Assembly: GCF_036588685.1 (NCBI RefSeq)
Contig: NC_086380.1
Span: 34,424,692 to 34,488,691, forward strand
Length of the DNA stretch: 64,000 nucleotides
Reading direction: 5' to 3'
Origin: Mytilus trossulus
Taxonomy: Eukaryota > Mollusca > Bivalvia > Mytilida > Mytilidae
Numbering within the stretch: position 1 is the first letter of the stretch; each line of letters starts with the position of its first letter. Made by a program: the position numbers and the translations under genes. Shown here one piece after another: positions 26,701 to 35,709 of this stretch. The notes beneath the pieces were generated by a model. The model saw nothing but the letters and a program-made list of their open reading frames with translations. It searched no databases and was not told the origin of the DNA.

Positions 26701-29700
26701 TGTTTCACGTATGACCGGAAATGATTAGAACTTAAGGACAAAAACAATTTTAATAAATAACTGGACTTCTGTTTCGTGTGAAATGTAACGCATAACGATA
26801 ACGTCATTTTCTTACTTAATTATTACGAAGATCAAAACAAGAATGTCAATCATCTCTGATTTACCTGTTTGAACATCTCTCGAGAGTGCATATTTGCATA
26901 TTGTTTTTAAGAATTCTTTTACAACAAAGCAGATTACATCATCTTAAATTTGCGTTACAAAATCGGACACAAAAGTCACGCCACTGTTCTTACATCTGCT
27001 ACATAAATACTTATAGTTCTCAGCATTTTCTTCTCACTATTCTTATTGGTCGATGTTCTTTGTTATTTGAAAGCAAAAGTTACGAATTTGCCGGTGAAGA
27101 TTATCTATAAATCAGTCAGCGTTATGCTCTTCGGAAGCAAAAAGTAACGCGAGAAACGACACAAAAATACGGTTGTAGAATCTTTGAACTTCGTATATTT
27201 CAATTTTTTTTCTAGGGAAGAGTAGCATTCACTTGTATGTTGATTAAAATAATGGCATCTTTAGATGTAGTTACAACTTTTCTTACAGTAATTCACATTT
27301 TATCACTTTTCTATAGTTATAGGAAACGGAGCCTAATAGCAAATTATGGTCCATATTAGAACCAAACTCTGATTTGAAATTTTTTAAATATCATGCACTA
27401 AACAAAATGAACCATGATGTGGAGAAGAGTAATCTGCCTTGAAAAGTCTACATAGTGTAATACATACCTTCTGACCCCCCTGCAGTAGTATGTATCTATT
27501 AGAAACAATGGCCTCAGTGATCTTGTCACTCTAAAATGGTTATGCTGTCGTATAATCACTACTATAGTCTCTATAAACACTATGATTAAGGTACAACTCT
27601 GAAAAAGATTACATCAAATCTATTTATAAGATTCACATTTTATTTAAAATTTTACATAAGAAATTTGAATTATAATAAACTGCTCAAGGAATTGTTGTAC
27701 TCAATGAAGTAAAAATTGGCTGTAGTTTGGAAAAATGACAACATATAAATACCGGAAATTACAATTTTTGCTCAATCCACAGGAAATGGTCTGTAAGAAA
27801 ACACATAATTTTTTTTTTAATGTTCTATATCGTTATTTAACTTTAGCTATAAAAATATAAATCTGTTGAAACATTAGCAATCATTAATAAATCTTCATAC
27901 CTTTATAAGAGTTCTCTTATGTTTTATGAATGTTCTGAATCCTAACCACTTCATCCGTATTCCTAATTCTAGCGCTAATATCAAAAGTCCAAACAATTCC
28001 AATGATCCATGAACCTGTAAAATACATGTAATACAAAACTTGGGCATATTGCATTCTTATCTTAACTGTACATTTTTCATCATTGCACAAAAGTATTTCA
28101 TAAAGTGAGATCAAAAGTATCTAGTTGTGAGTATAAAGCAGAGACCACCAACACAACCAAACCAAAATGACATCAATAGTTTTTTCACATGAAGTATTCA
28201 ACAAAAGACAAGTGAATGTAGCTTATATCAAGCTCTAAATCACATGAGTTTAGACGAGTTGTGTAAAACTTTTTTTACCAAAATATGTTTAGTAGATGAA
28301 TACAGAATTGTTTTGTTTTTTTAATATACATTGTATAAGTTTCAGTCTGTTGTTGATCAAACCTTGGTCATAAAACATATCAGTTCTTGGAGTACAAAAT
28401 TTGTGCTCCAAATACCAAATCCAGTACTTTGATTGGTTGATTTTTGGGTCTGAATACCATAATCTTGCTGGAAATTCATATGATCAAAAGACCAGAACTT
28501 GTTGAAAATGTTTGTTGAATTTACTTTAACCTTATAATTAGTAAATAATAAGGAGACATTAAAATTTACATGGTAACTTACCCCTACAGGGAGAGTTAAA
28601 AATGGCACTGCTGGTCGTTCACAGGCAGCTAATCCCATCACCAGCAGTGCTGCAAATAAGTCTAAAGCATAGAAAATTTTCTTGTGAGCAATTTTATATG
28701 CTGGCAAAGCATTGAAGTCTCTGGGATGTGTACTGTATTTATCATTGTTTTCCCCTTCCTGCAGATATATAGCTGCCTCTTGGTAATTCAGTTCCCAAGT
28801 TTTATACTGTTTATGTCGTCTAGTGATGGCATGGTATGGAGTACCCTGGCCCTCCATAATCTGATGTGAAGATCCAAAAGCATTGTTTACATCATAAATA
28901 GAGTCACCATTACTGTGTATTCTGTTTGATGGAACATCATATTGGTCTTCATCTAAAATAGACATTAAAAACCAAAATAAATAATATCATTAATTACTAA
29001 TGATTAATATCTAAATAGTCTAAAAGCCAACTGCATAATGTCCTGTAATAAAATTTCCATTTAAACAAGTTGCTTATACCTTAAAAGAATCATACTTTTT
29101 ATTAAGTGCTATATATGAAGTGCTAGCAGAAAAGTAAATGTATTTGAGCATAATGTCATTTTTTTTTAACATCTTTTTGATATGAATAGTTATTTCATTA
29201 AAATGGTTCAAAGGTTTCTATATAAAGTTATCATGCTTTGCTTTGCATGGACAAGAGCCTATTGTTTAAAAAAAAGTTCAAAACCAGTCTATTATTTACA
29301 AACGGAAACACATTAAGTGTTAATAAAATGCTTTGCTGAAAAAAGCCTGAAATGACATTAGAGGTTCATTCCTGAACAGTTGGGGCAAATTTAGACACAA
29401 AATTCAAGCTTGAGAATCATCTGAATGTCTGAATTTGGATTTTGATCAAAGGAGTAGGTCCTATAAGACCTCTTTTTGGCCCCAAAATATAAGTTTTACA
29501 AAATTGTTAAAATGTAAACTTTTAGTTATTTATAGGACAGTTGAATGCTTCTGCTACATAAATATAGGCTATTTTTTACAATACAATGCACATATATCGC
29601 GTTGTAGCACCATTAAGTCATGCTAAAAATTACCGAAATCTTCCAAATTCTATCATTTTAGTTAAATTTTAGACGGTTTCCGTGTAAAATGAAAGTGGTC

Positions 29701-31100
29701 TCATTCGTGTTCATCCTTAATATATTGAAATGTAATTGTATTTTATGATAATACATAACATATATAAAGGTTGTGGATGAACACGGATGCGGTCACTTTC
29801 ATATTTGACAAAAACCATCTGAAAAGTGACGTTTTTTGGCATATTTGAGAGATTTTATATAATTGAGCTCGAGTCCGATCGTGGTTAAAATCTTTCGTCA
29901 GATGAAACTGAAATTTGAGGCCAAAATGAGTCCTTACCAAACCTTCTCCTTTTTGACATAATTTAGGTTTCTGACACTAAATAACTGTGGTCAAGGATCT
30001 TACAAATTTATCGTGCAACCCTGTGCAATTGAAGATTTCTTCTTGAAACTTTTCAAAAATTTATATAAAATTTAAAAAATTTAAAAAAAAATATGAACTT
30101 TTAACAAAAAATAGAGAACCCCCCTCCTCCATTTTTGGGAATTCCAAATGGTGCATATACCCCGAAACTCAATCCCAGCCTTTCCTTTGTAGTATGGAAC
30201 CTTGTACAGTACGATTTCAGAGAGATCCATACACTTAAAATGTAAACACAAGTTATTGCCCTGAAACCACAAAAATACTTGTTTTGGCCCCTTTTTTTAC
30301 ACTCAAGTTTCTAAATTGTTGGCACCATAACCCCCCAAAATAAATTCCAACCTTCTACTTGTGGTATTAAACATTATGGTACAATTTCAGAGCAATCGAA
30401 ATACTTACACACTAGAAATTATTTTGAAACTAGAAAAATGCTTGATTTGGGCCCCTTATTTCTAAACGATTGGGACCATCATCCCCATAATGAATCTCAA
30501 CCTTCCTTTTTTGTGGTGTTGAACGACGCTGACATCTGGGCATTATGCGAAACCCAAAAAAGACCAGAATTTGCATTTATACACCTTTTCGCTAATCCCG
30601 GCTGTTTGAACTTTAGACGCAAAAAAACAATCACTCTTCCATTGTGGCATCAGATATTTTGCTTTATGTCAAAATTTTACGGGATCCTGTGTGATATCCA
30701 GTAATGTTGGACAAATTGCAATAAGGTGTATTAAATCTTACCTGCCAAATCGATTTTCTCAAAATTTGGTAAATTTGCTTTCATGGTTAAGCATTATTGA
30801 CTAGTGTGGTATTTTCTTCGGATCATGGAAGTGTAATTTCCAACTTATGAGGTTTTATTTATCACTGGTTCATTTGGACTAATTTAACCCTTGTTATCTT
30901 CTCAAAAATAAACTATTATCTCACTATCTTTTCACAACACTATTTTTTCAATGTAGCAATTAGAAAACAATGTCACAGGCCAGTATAAAAAAGTCAATCT
31001 TTAGTGTTTCAAAAAGAGATGCACATAAATAAAAAATACCTGAGGGTGAAAATCCATTTTCATTTCTGATTAAAAGGGGACTTTCAATATTACCCGCCAT
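764..31100 (-). CDS. TPCN1: Two-pore cation channel (TPC1-like), 16 coding exons, 3' end outside the window
   Basis: Two-pore channels are endolysosomal Na+/Ca2+ channels with two six-helix domains. Exons in transcript order: 31040-31100, 28582-28952, 27901-28014, 27468-27598, 24258-24346, 23647-23681, 22822-22880, 22095-22194, 18950-19066, 17682-17745, 10711-10820, 10361-10427, 9957-10001, 9458-9514, 7143-7220 and 764-836. Every junction has GT/AG and the phases agree, giving 1571 nt (523 codons plus 2 nt). The reading keeps landmarks of animal TPC1: [17 protein letters not shown], an S4 segment with [14 protein letters not shown], filter-like [13 protein letters not shown], an EF-hand-like loop after FKMLN, and [11 protein letters not shown] before domain II S3. 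The start ATG at 31100 is followed by ESPLLI, which fits an acidic dileucine sorting motif. Domain II S3 to the C-terminus must lie left of base 1. TPC3 is the main alternative assignment; I could not separate TPC1 from TPC3 by eye. Confidence 0.94.
1068..1210 (+). repeat. Dispersed repeat, arm 1 of an inverted pair
   Basis: Shares ttagtagggtg, taacatacggctatattt and gccgtggtcacgttttt, in the same order, with the reverse complement of 6765-6935. The copies are quite diverged. Together they flank the large repeat at 3958-6250. Confidence 0.55.
2960..3215 (+). repeat. Dispersed repeat with GTTGAAGGCCGTAC and TTGTCTCATTGGCA blocks
   Basis: The same block order (tcgtttgtttatgt, gttttacactg, ccctttatagct, gttgaaggccgtac, gttgtctcattggca, cacatcttc) recurs at 46530-46805, in part at 36031-36145 and 12461-12545, and reversed at 48405-48640. 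High copy, noncoding, no clear ends. Confidence 0.7.
3633..3875 (-). CDS. Possible coding fragment with Cys pairs, unknown function
   Basis: An 80-codon reading contains [21 protein letters not shown], two CxxC pairs like a small zinc knuckle, followed by [20 protein letters not shown]. This resembles the N-terminal part of uncharacterised invertebrate proteins with a WxxCxxCQ motif that occur in many copies. A possible acceptor (tttacag) precedes TCCTGTTAAACTATGC. It could be an exon of a repeat-borne gene or a relic. No function is assigned and no partner exons were found. Confidence 0.35.
   Translation of the reverse strand: MAHIYSPVKLCSSCQKRIRHEKQWDKCVICQCFSTELLINKRGISTNKSFIQAMEARKDLSLLYDASDLDHFRTDDYKML
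3958..6250 (+). repeat. Large dispersed repeat, copy 1 (interrupted by a foldback element)
   Basis: Matches the reverse complement of 62361-64000 over about 1.6 kb, excluding the insertion 4172-4810, with high similarity. Both copies end at the same point, after GCAATTGCTTTAAAAA (6250; 62361 in the other). The palindrome AGCAATTGCT occurs near both ends of each copy. Only short open readings are present and no transposase was recognised. Likely a nonautonomous element or segmental duplicate. Confidence 0.85.
4172..4810. mobile_element. Foldback-type DNA element with subrepeats and 11-bp target duplication
   Basis: Flanked by direct repeats gctaaagttgg (4161-4171 and 4811-4821). Ends carry inverted GGTCCGTTCGCGCCCA (4177-4192, and complement at 4788-4803), followed on each side by short iterations of GTTCGCACC-like units. 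The centre is AT-rich and noncoding. The same locus without insert is present in the inverted host-repeat copy at 63792-63802, proving insertion into a pre-existing repeat. Confidence 0.85.
6765..6935 (-). repeat. Dispersed repeat, arm 2 of an inverted pair
   Basis: Reverse-complement relative of 1068-1210; the GTCGTCGTATGCTGCCGTGG block is the best preserved part. Confidence 0.55.
7330..7475 (+). repeat. Dispersed repeat with GTTTCGTCTAC / GACGCTC blocks, copy 1
   Basis: Contains accaggatt, acgcgcgtttcgtctac, agactcatcaatgacgctc and aagttaaagagcattga. The same blocks appear in order at 61040-61175. Confidence 0.7.
7943..8045 (+). repeat. Short dispersed repeat with TATAAGGGGGGCC, copy 1
   Basis: gtggatccagaactttttat and tcctatataatcaacc recur at 57885-58015. 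Both copies have a run of Cs before the end. Confidence 0.6.
8399..9172 (+). repeat. Degenerate GGATTTCAGGA-type repeat split by a MITE
   Basis: The two ends (8399-8501 and 9084-9172) match the uninterrupted copy at 12727-12926: gtttttaag, tatttcaggattgac, cttttgggatcc, then ggacctcaggg, tttcgggatcagga. The middle is the element at 8502-9083. Confidence 0.7.
8502..9083 (+). mobile_element. MITE with long imperfect terminal inverted repeats, nested copy
   Basis: Ends AAAGGAGTAGGTCCGGTAAG and (complement) AAAGGAGTAGGTTCAGTAAG, similar over about 32 bp. The centre is a palindrome built on GGCCGCATCCGTGTTCATCC and its complement. A second copy in opposite orientation lies at 29448-29952. Inserted within the 8399-9172 repeat. 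Confidence 0.75.
11120..11370 (+). repeat. Tandem-like units with GAGGTCAAGGTC ... GTACAT, array 1
   Basis: Two units of roughly 150-170 bp, each with gaggtcaaggtca, catgtacatyttaca and caccaaatatrgttgac or a relic. Related units occur at 15480-15960 and 16920-17320. Confidence 0.6.
11590..11990 (+). repeat. Repeat units with CCAACCTTC ... TTGTGGTACAATTTC, array 1
   Basis: Units of about 130-150 bp share aatcccaa, tgaaccttgtggtacaattt, agttattgtcctgaa and agaaaaatgcttg. Related arrays at 16300-16880 and 30110-30540. Often followed by tcttcggacgac. Confidence 0.6.
12727..12926 (+). repeat. GGATTTCAGGA-type repeat, uninterrupted copy
   Basis: Contains gatcaggtgtttttaagc, aggatttcaggattgaccc, ttttgggatcctgg, ttcaggacctcaggatttcg and gggatcaggacccctcc. 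This is the reference for the split copy at 8399-9172. Confidence 0.65.
13486..15151 (+). pseudogene. TRIM-like B-box/coiled-coil/NHL gene, broken, nested antisense in TPC intron 10
   Basis: The reading opens at 13486 after a 5' UTR acceptor (ttttcag, ending 13482). It encodes a first B-box-like zinc finger ([20 protein letters not shown]), a second ([15 protein letters not shown], then [13 protein letters not shown]), a coiled coil with many Lys/Glu, and a C-terminal NHL-type beta-propeller ending KFNLSSG. Two lesions break it: a frame change near 13670-13682 between the two B-boxes, and an in-frame TAA at 14771-14773 in the propeller, after which the same frame continues to 15151. In large bivalve families of this kind the coding part is one exon, which fits here. 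The acceptor upstream suggests copying at DNA level rather than from a spliced mRNA. Sequencing errors could mimic the lesions, but two would be needed. Confidence 0.85.
15480..15960 (+). repeat. Tandem-like units with GAGGTCAAGGTT ... GTACATC, array 2
   Basis: Units repeat gccaggtagacatgtacagc, gttgacctattgcttatagt and aaaatgaggtcaaggtt, followed by a more diverged unit. It starts shortly after the end of the TRIM-like pseudogene. Confidence 0.6.
16021..16195 (+). mobile_element. tRNA-derived SINE with intact internal promoter boxes
   Basis: The 5' part folds like a tRNA relic: box A TGGTCTAGCGG at 16033-16043 and box B GGTTCAAATCC at 16092-16102, both matching the polymerase III consensus. 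It is followed by an A-rich link and a conserved-looking tail (gatctaacattgttgggttg, atgtttagacgag) and then a TA repeat. The intron-like extra bases and lack of a closed acceptor stem argue against a working tRNA gene. Confidence 0.75.
16300..16880 (+). repeat. Repeat units with CCTTTGTAGTATGGAA, array 2
   Basis: About four units sharing ccttgtggtayaatttcaga, gagatccatacactttaaca and aaatgcttntttttggccc; ends gtcttcggacgacgctgatg. Confidence 0.6.
16920..17320 (+). repeat. Tandem-like units with GAGGTCA ... GTACATC, array 3
   Basis: Units around aaaatgaggtcatggtcaga, gttgaggtcaa and aataaggtcaagg, separated by about 150 bp; weaker than arrays 1 and 2. Confidence 0.55.
17746..18949. other. 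TPC intron 9, nothing recognised
   Basis: AT-rich noncoding. A short G-run (18511-18520) resembles a fragment also seen near 41482-41510 (ggggggcta followed by T-rich sequence); otherwise I see nothing. Confidence 0.5.
18950..28014 (-). CDS. TPCN1: TPC exons 3-9: domain I S2 to S6
   Basis: These seven exons encode the rest of the first six-helix domain. Exon 3 gives [18 protein letters not shown] (S2) and [13 protein letters not shown]. Exon 4 gives S3-S4 with the basic voltage-sensor face. Exon 5 gives S5 ([15 protein letters not shown]). Exon 6 is a 35-nt microexon ([12 protein letters not shown] with the shared codon). Exons 7-8 give the pore helix and filter, then S6 ([19 protein letters not shown]). 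Exon 9 carries FLAVVYDTF and a basic cytosolic helix with [13 protein letters not shown]. The open reading continues past several donors, but similarity to the family stops exactly at each GT. Confidence 0.93.
19531..19688. repeat. Foldback palindrome, arms about 65 bp
   Basis: The left arm with atgactgttatattttttct and aaaaaatgtggtgcacact pairs with the right arm agtgtgcaccacattttttt ... acagtcat, around a loop with acccgttacacg. A few mismatches only. Likely a foldback MITE. Confidence 0.8.
20298..21594 (+). mobile_element. Hairpin-ended dispersed element, copy A, with internal duplication
   Basis: Begins ACTAGAGGCTCTAAAGAGCC (a small hairpin) then TGTGTCGCTCACC. Ends with the hairpin GCTCACTTGGCCC/GGGCCAGGTGAGC followed by TAAAA. 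The interior contains a direct duplication of a roughly 480-bp unit (about 20570-21050 and 21055-21495), both with TAGCCATGGCGGCCATCTTG. A GACGACGGAC microsatellite lies at 21507-21543. No protein of note. An inverted single-unit copy is at 47516-48291. Confidence 0.8.
24347..27467. other. TPC intron 4, mostly unrecognised
   Basis: Apart from the decayed element at 24700-24945, only AT-rich sequence with T-runs. The part 26380-27190 is somewhat richer in CpG but I found no exon in it. Confidence 0.5.
24700..24945 (+). repeat. Decayed copy of the hairpin-ended element family
   Basis: ctgatgattgtggccaagtt, tagtttcagagg and ctgatgagaaaaggtgaac, then ggccc-like sequence, follow the 3' part of 20298-21594 but are strongly diverged. 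Located in TPC intron 4. Confidence 0.55.
28582..31100 (-). CDS. TPCN1: TPC exons 1-2: cytosolic N-terminus and S1
   Basis: Exon 1 (31040-31100) encodes 20 residues, [20 protein letters not shown], and ends in phase 1 before gtattt. Exon 2 (28582-28952) follows a ttttag acceptor; the split codon gives Asp, then [11 protein letters not shown] low-complexity linker leads into the highly conserved [17 protein letters not shown] block and the first transmembrane helix ([19 protein letters not shown]), followed by [13 protein letters not shown] at a gtaagt donor. An ATG also exists at 28965, just inside intron 1, but reading from it would ignore the strong acceptor at 28953, so the upstream ATG is preferred. 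Confidence 0.9.
29448..29952 (-). mobile_element. MITE with long imperfect terminal inverted repeats, second copy
   Basis: Starts AAAGGAGTAGGTCCTATAAG and ends CCTTCTCCTTT. It has the same central palindrome (cattcgtgttcatcc and its partner) as 8502-9083 but lies inverted. Located in TPC intron 1. Confidence 0.75.
30110..30540 (+). repeat. Repeat units with CCTTTGTAGTATGGAA, array 3
   Basis: About three units with the same blocks as 16300-16880 (cctttgtagtatggaacctt, gagatccatacac, aaaatgcttgatttggg). Located in TPC intron 1, just before the 30580 MITE. Confidence 0.6.
30580..30730. mobile_element. Short MITE with terminal inverted repeats, copy 2
   Basis: Same family and orientation as 217-374: starts tacacctttt, ends aaggtgta. 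A slightly diverged copy inside TPC intron 1. Confidence 0.7.
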
Positions 31101-31604
31101 ATTGTTTTCATTTTCGATAATCAATGATAAGTATAGAGGATTGCGAATGTATCATGTTAGGCTGGTCCTCTCCCTTGCAACATACGGGTGTCAAAGCCAA
31201 ACAGATAAAGGACAGAGAACCAGTCTAGTATCATGTGTATTCTAAAAATATTCCGAACAAAGGTTATTTCCGCTTAAAAGTAGTTCCATGACAACTTAAT
31301 AAAATCATGAGCAACATTTTTTGCTTTATTTCCTAAGAAGACTAAAATCTTTCCTTTTTTTCTTTTAATTAAACTCTTTTTTTCATTTCATTAAAGTATT
31401 TTGTAGATTTACGCTATTCAAAAAGAGAGACACAGAAATTGTAGAAGTACTATTTGTTACTAGGGAATGCGTATTAAACAAATCCAATGTAATGCGGCTG
31501 CAAGACCGATAAACAGTGAATTGGTAATGTTGACGATGTAAATTTGGAATTATATACATATAAGCCTATTGTAAACGCTGTTATCGCCGTTATATTGTGC
31601 GAAA
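31101..31604. promoter_or_regulatory. Shared divergent promoter region, TPC / DRC10
   Basis: The start codons of the channel (minus) and DRC10 (plus) are 505 bp apart with no other gene between. At 31283-31295 gttccatgacaac resembles an RFX X-box, the usual control site of motile-cilium genes, but the left half is one base short, so this is only a candidate. No clear TATA box was recognised. Confidence 0.45.
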
Positions 31605-34600
31605 ATGGCCACCACAGCAATGCGAACACAAACATTAACAGGTTCAGTTGCCACAGAACCAATTTTAAACATGAAACTAACAGTTCCCGTACCCCCTCAA
31701 AAGGGAGGACCAGGGAAAATAAGAAACAGGCTTCGTTTAGATCCAGCGAGGGCATTAGAACCTGCAAGAAAAAAAATAGCAACAGTTGAAGCACAGCGAG
31801 TGATGTCAGTATTTGAGGACACAATACAAAGAATAGAAATTTCCTCAATGATCCCATATATTCTTGAAAATTTGGACAGATTTAGAATTAGCTTTGGGAT
31901 AGAACTCTGCACCTTGTTAGAAAACCACAGTATTATAATCGGTAGTTACAATGAGATCAAAGAACAGCTTGATAGGCAAATGCAAAGGAATAGAATACGA
32001 TCCGCAAGTTCTGTCAGAAGTGAAGCATCACAAGATCAACAAAATGAGATGAATGAAACTCAACCTACTGCTGAAGATGACGAAGATCAAGATTCAAATT
32101 ATGGAGGCCAAAGTCCCCCACAGAGTCCTGTTAACAAGCCTCCATCTAGAGGTAGCAGTGCAAGCAGCCGAAGATCTAATCCTTCTGTTGCTAGTTTTGA
32201 CAGCCAAACAGAACGTACAATGCGTAGTTTGAGTCTGGTAGCTCAGCAACTTAGTTCCTCATGTAAAAACATTCTTAGACAATTTCAGATAAATGGGAGT
32301 GCATTTAATTCTGTTAAGACCCACTTTCATGCACGACCTAAAGAGAGTACACAGCTTCTATCTTACATGAATGATTTGAGAGATATCTTATTGAACAAAC
32401 TGTTAACAACACCTGAAGAAGAGAAAGAGCGAATGGCTTACATTCAGGAAGTTTCAGAAAGAGAGAGAAACAATGCTACTATCATTGCAAAGATGGAAGA
32501 GGAACTTGATGCTGCAGTTGCAGATAAAGAAGAGGAGGTATAATATTTAAATAAATCTTGTTAGACTTGGCAAATTCTGTTGACACCAACATGAATATGA
32601 TGTTAGATAATAGTAACTCAGTTTTATACAAGAGCATGGAATTGTTGTATTTCAAATTCTACCATAATTTGCAGTTGCCTTGCTTGCTTCGTAATGAAGT
32701 TTAAAATTTACAACTAGAACCTAAAAAGGGAAACATTTAATTATATTGACTTTCAACTACCATGAATACATGTACATAATGTACAAATGTATGATCATGA
32801 ATCTTTAATGTCACCTCACCACATATTAAATTGCGTATAAAAACAACAAACTCACAAACATCAAGAATATATGGAAATCTGCTTGTAGCAAAAAAAGCAA
32901 AAGCAAAGAATTGTAAAAAGTATCAATTTTTTATTGTCATTACTTTTAGTAATTTATACAGATTGACAAGAAGTTCTATTTATTGCACATTTTATATACA
33001 TTGTACATGTAGTAAATGTCAATGAATGTTTATGACATATGTACATGTATGAATTTAATATGACATATCTGTTAATTATAGATACCGAATTATTTCTTTT
33101 AAACATGTGAGTATAAAGATTCTTTGTTTTTTAGATGAAGAAGAAAAATGATGTGATCAAGAAGCTACAGACCGAGTTACAACAAATAATAAACTTTTCC
33201 AAAGAAAATATAGGAAGGATTAAGAATGAACAGGATAAACAAGAATCAGCTGATAAAAAGAACCATGAAGGAAAAGTACAAAGGCTTCAGAATGAAATTG
33301 TACAACTAAAAACCCAGCTTCAAAACCTTGTATTGGAGCATAGAGAAAAAGAACAAGATCTAAGAAGGGTAATTATTATATATTGAAGTTCTATCTCAAA
33401 AATCTTGTTTGTATTGACTGTGAATAAAATGAGATGTCAGGTAAATGTAAGTGAGACATAATCTCAAATACACAATGTAAAATATAGATAATATGTTGAT
33501 CACATTTTATTTTGTATCTACAATGTACATTATTTCTATTGACTAAATACTACAGGTCTATATGTATTTATATAAATATATACATTTAGAAAAAATCACT
33601 GTCATTTAATATTCAATTTTTGTGTAAAATATATAGTGTAACAATTTTAAAAATGACATTAGTATGTATACATGTATATGTATCATACATATACATGTAT
33701 ACATGCTAATGTCATTTTTAAAATAACAAAACAAACCATGTGGTCAAGCGATTCATTTATTTTCTGGATTATTCTGCTTTTCATAATTTAGTTTGGATTT
33801 ATATTCACTTCATTTAAGGTACAGTCAAGCATTTGTATTAAAAAATAGTTTGCAAAGAATTTTTACTTTTCAATTTGAGAAATGTCTCATGATCGCCGTA
33901 CATTGGCTTGTTCAACCATGCAGACAATGTAAATTAAATGTATGTAAATTATAAATCTATCAGCCATCAAAAATATTGATCTACGCATCACATCGATGTT
34001 TTGACATTGACTTCCGGTTTAGTTTCTTGTCAAAACAATGTCATATCATTAATCTTCTAGGCAAAACGATGTTTCTGGGACTCAGGGGATACAATCAGGA
34101 CACGTCCCAGGGACTCATGGGTTTAAAAAATGACGCGTCCAGCTCGATTTCCATGCGTCCATGACACGTATACGCATCTAAACGAGAACCCTGTACAGTA
34201 TGCAAACAGTATAATAAATTTATTTGTTTTTATCATTGAAAAAATTACATATATTAAGATTTCACATGATGTTGAATTCTGAATTAAAATTACATGTATG
34301 AAGATGTGGTATATGATTACTTATAATTATGAGACATTTACAATCGATTTGAAAACAAAGAATGAAAGATAGTGGATGTAAACAAAGGCCACTCGGCACT
34401 GTAGATCAAATCCTGTAGCAATGATAAACATATATAATTACGCATGAAACGAAGAAAAATGAATATCAGCCTGGTCAAAGATATAAACCAAAAATAAGTA
34501 TGCCAGACAGAGAACAATGAATTGGTACTCGATTGCATTGCTTGTATATCACAAATTTCTTAAACTACAGTAGCATTATTTTATATTTTACAGATGAAGT

Positions 34601-35709
34601 TTAAGGTGGAGTCACAAGTTGAAGGTTTAATTCAGAAATATGATGGTGAAATGAATGAGAGACAGGTAATTTCAGTGAAATATCACACACAAATTAAAAT
34701 TGGATTTAATAATAACACATTACATTCACCTAACTGCTATTAAGTAGAGTGCTGAAGATTGCATGGAAAAGATGAACTGCATTTCAAAGCAATGTAGAGA
34801 TATATTATAAATGGATAAATAACACATATGAACTCTTATAAAATTCTTAAATATCAAGTAGAATAGTCCTAAGTTCTTAATGAAAACTTAACAACATTAA
34901 ACTTTCTCATCGGTAAATTTTCGCTTAAGTCTGCAACAATAATTTTAAGGCTTGATTTACATCGAAAGTAAAAGAGAGTCTTATAGGAGTAGCTTAGACA
35001 CTAGATCAGATTGCAATATAATCTACTTTATGTGTGGCATTTTCTTTACATACTGCAACATTTTATTTTCATGGCCAAATTCTTAGTTACTATAAAATAA
35101 ATGAATATAGCTGATTCTTATATTTCCAATTTGAAAGTATGTATAAAGACTACAATAAAATCCAACTGTATATTGAAAACGCTTTCATCAATTTATACTG
35201 ATAATCAAACTATACTGATAAAAAGTAAAATCACAAAAATACAGAACTTTATAGAGGAAAATCTAGTCGAAAGTCCATAATCACATGGCAAAACCAAATA
35301 ACAAAACACATCAAAAACGAATGGACAAGAACTGTGATAATTGTAATGAGAATCATTTTCATCCTACAATTTTTGTGACAGTACTAGTGAAAAGGGAGAA
35401 TTTACATCAACTCATTCTTATTTTATACTTATGTTTCAGGAGGAATATGAAGAAATAGAAGCAGCATATAATGCTCAGAAGAAACAGTTGGATGAAGTAG
35501 AAGAAAGATTCAAAACTATGTCAGCTGAATACGACCAAATTCAGGAAGAGAGGAGACTGGCTCGTGAGAAACGTGAAGCTGCTGAGCGTGAGATGGCTCT
35601 TATGGTTAAAGCTGCCACTACAATCCAAGCTTTCTGGAGATCATTCAAAGTCCGTAAAGCACTTAAAGCAAGGAAGAAGAAAGGAGGTGGCAAGAAAGGA
35701 AAGAAATAG
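31605..35709 (+). CDS. IQCD: Dynein regulatory complex protein 10 (IQ motif-containing protein D), complete, 4 exons
   Basis: DRC10 is a subunit of the nexin-dynein regulatory complex that links doublet microtubules in motile cilia and flagella. Exons: 31605-32537, 33135-33368, 34594-34665 and 35440-35709, all phase 0 with GT/AG sites, giving 502 aa. The start has a good context (gcgaaaATGGCC). The N-terminal block VEAQRVMSVFEDTIQRIEIS resembles the matching block of vertebrate IQCD. A Ser/Pro-rich stretch lies near residues 150-200. Exons 2-4 are almost continuous charged coiled coil. A perfect IQ motif, IQAFWRSFKVR, falls at about residues 475-485, where calmodulin would bind, followed by a Lys/Gly tail ending KKGKK. 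The gene is head-to-head with the two-pore channel, 505 bp between start codons. The length is somewhat above vertebrate IQCD because of the Ser-rich insert and basic tail. Confidence 0.92.
32538..33134. other. DRC10 intron 1
   Basis: AT-rich intron with donor gtataa and acceptor tttttag; no internal feature recognised. Confidence 0.6.
33369..35439. other. DRC10 introns 2 and 3
   Basis: Interrupted only by the 72-nt exon 34594-34665. Contains the palindrome 33645-33723; a small GC-richer patch around 34070-34170 has no recognisable coding content. Confidence 0.6.
33645..33723. repeat. Near-perfect 79-bp palindrome in DRC10 intron 2
   Basis: ttttaaaaatgacatta at the left pairs exactly with taatgtcatttttaaaa at the right, through tacatgtatatgta / tacatatacatgta at the centre, with almost no loop. 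Able to form a cruciform or long hairpin RNA. Confidence 0.85.

Larger units (their letters stand above)
28953..31039. other. TPC intron 1, repeats
   Basis: Holds the MITE 29448-29952, a repeat array 30110-30540 and the MITE 30580-30730. 28970-29440 shows nothing recognisable. Confidence 0.55.

Noticed and set aside
28684-28869. Plus-strand reading opposite TPC exon 2
   Set aside because: Antisense shadow of a well-supported exon.
31474-31912. Long minus-strand readings across the start of DRC10
   Set aside because: Shadows of the DRC10 first exon, with no similarity of their own.
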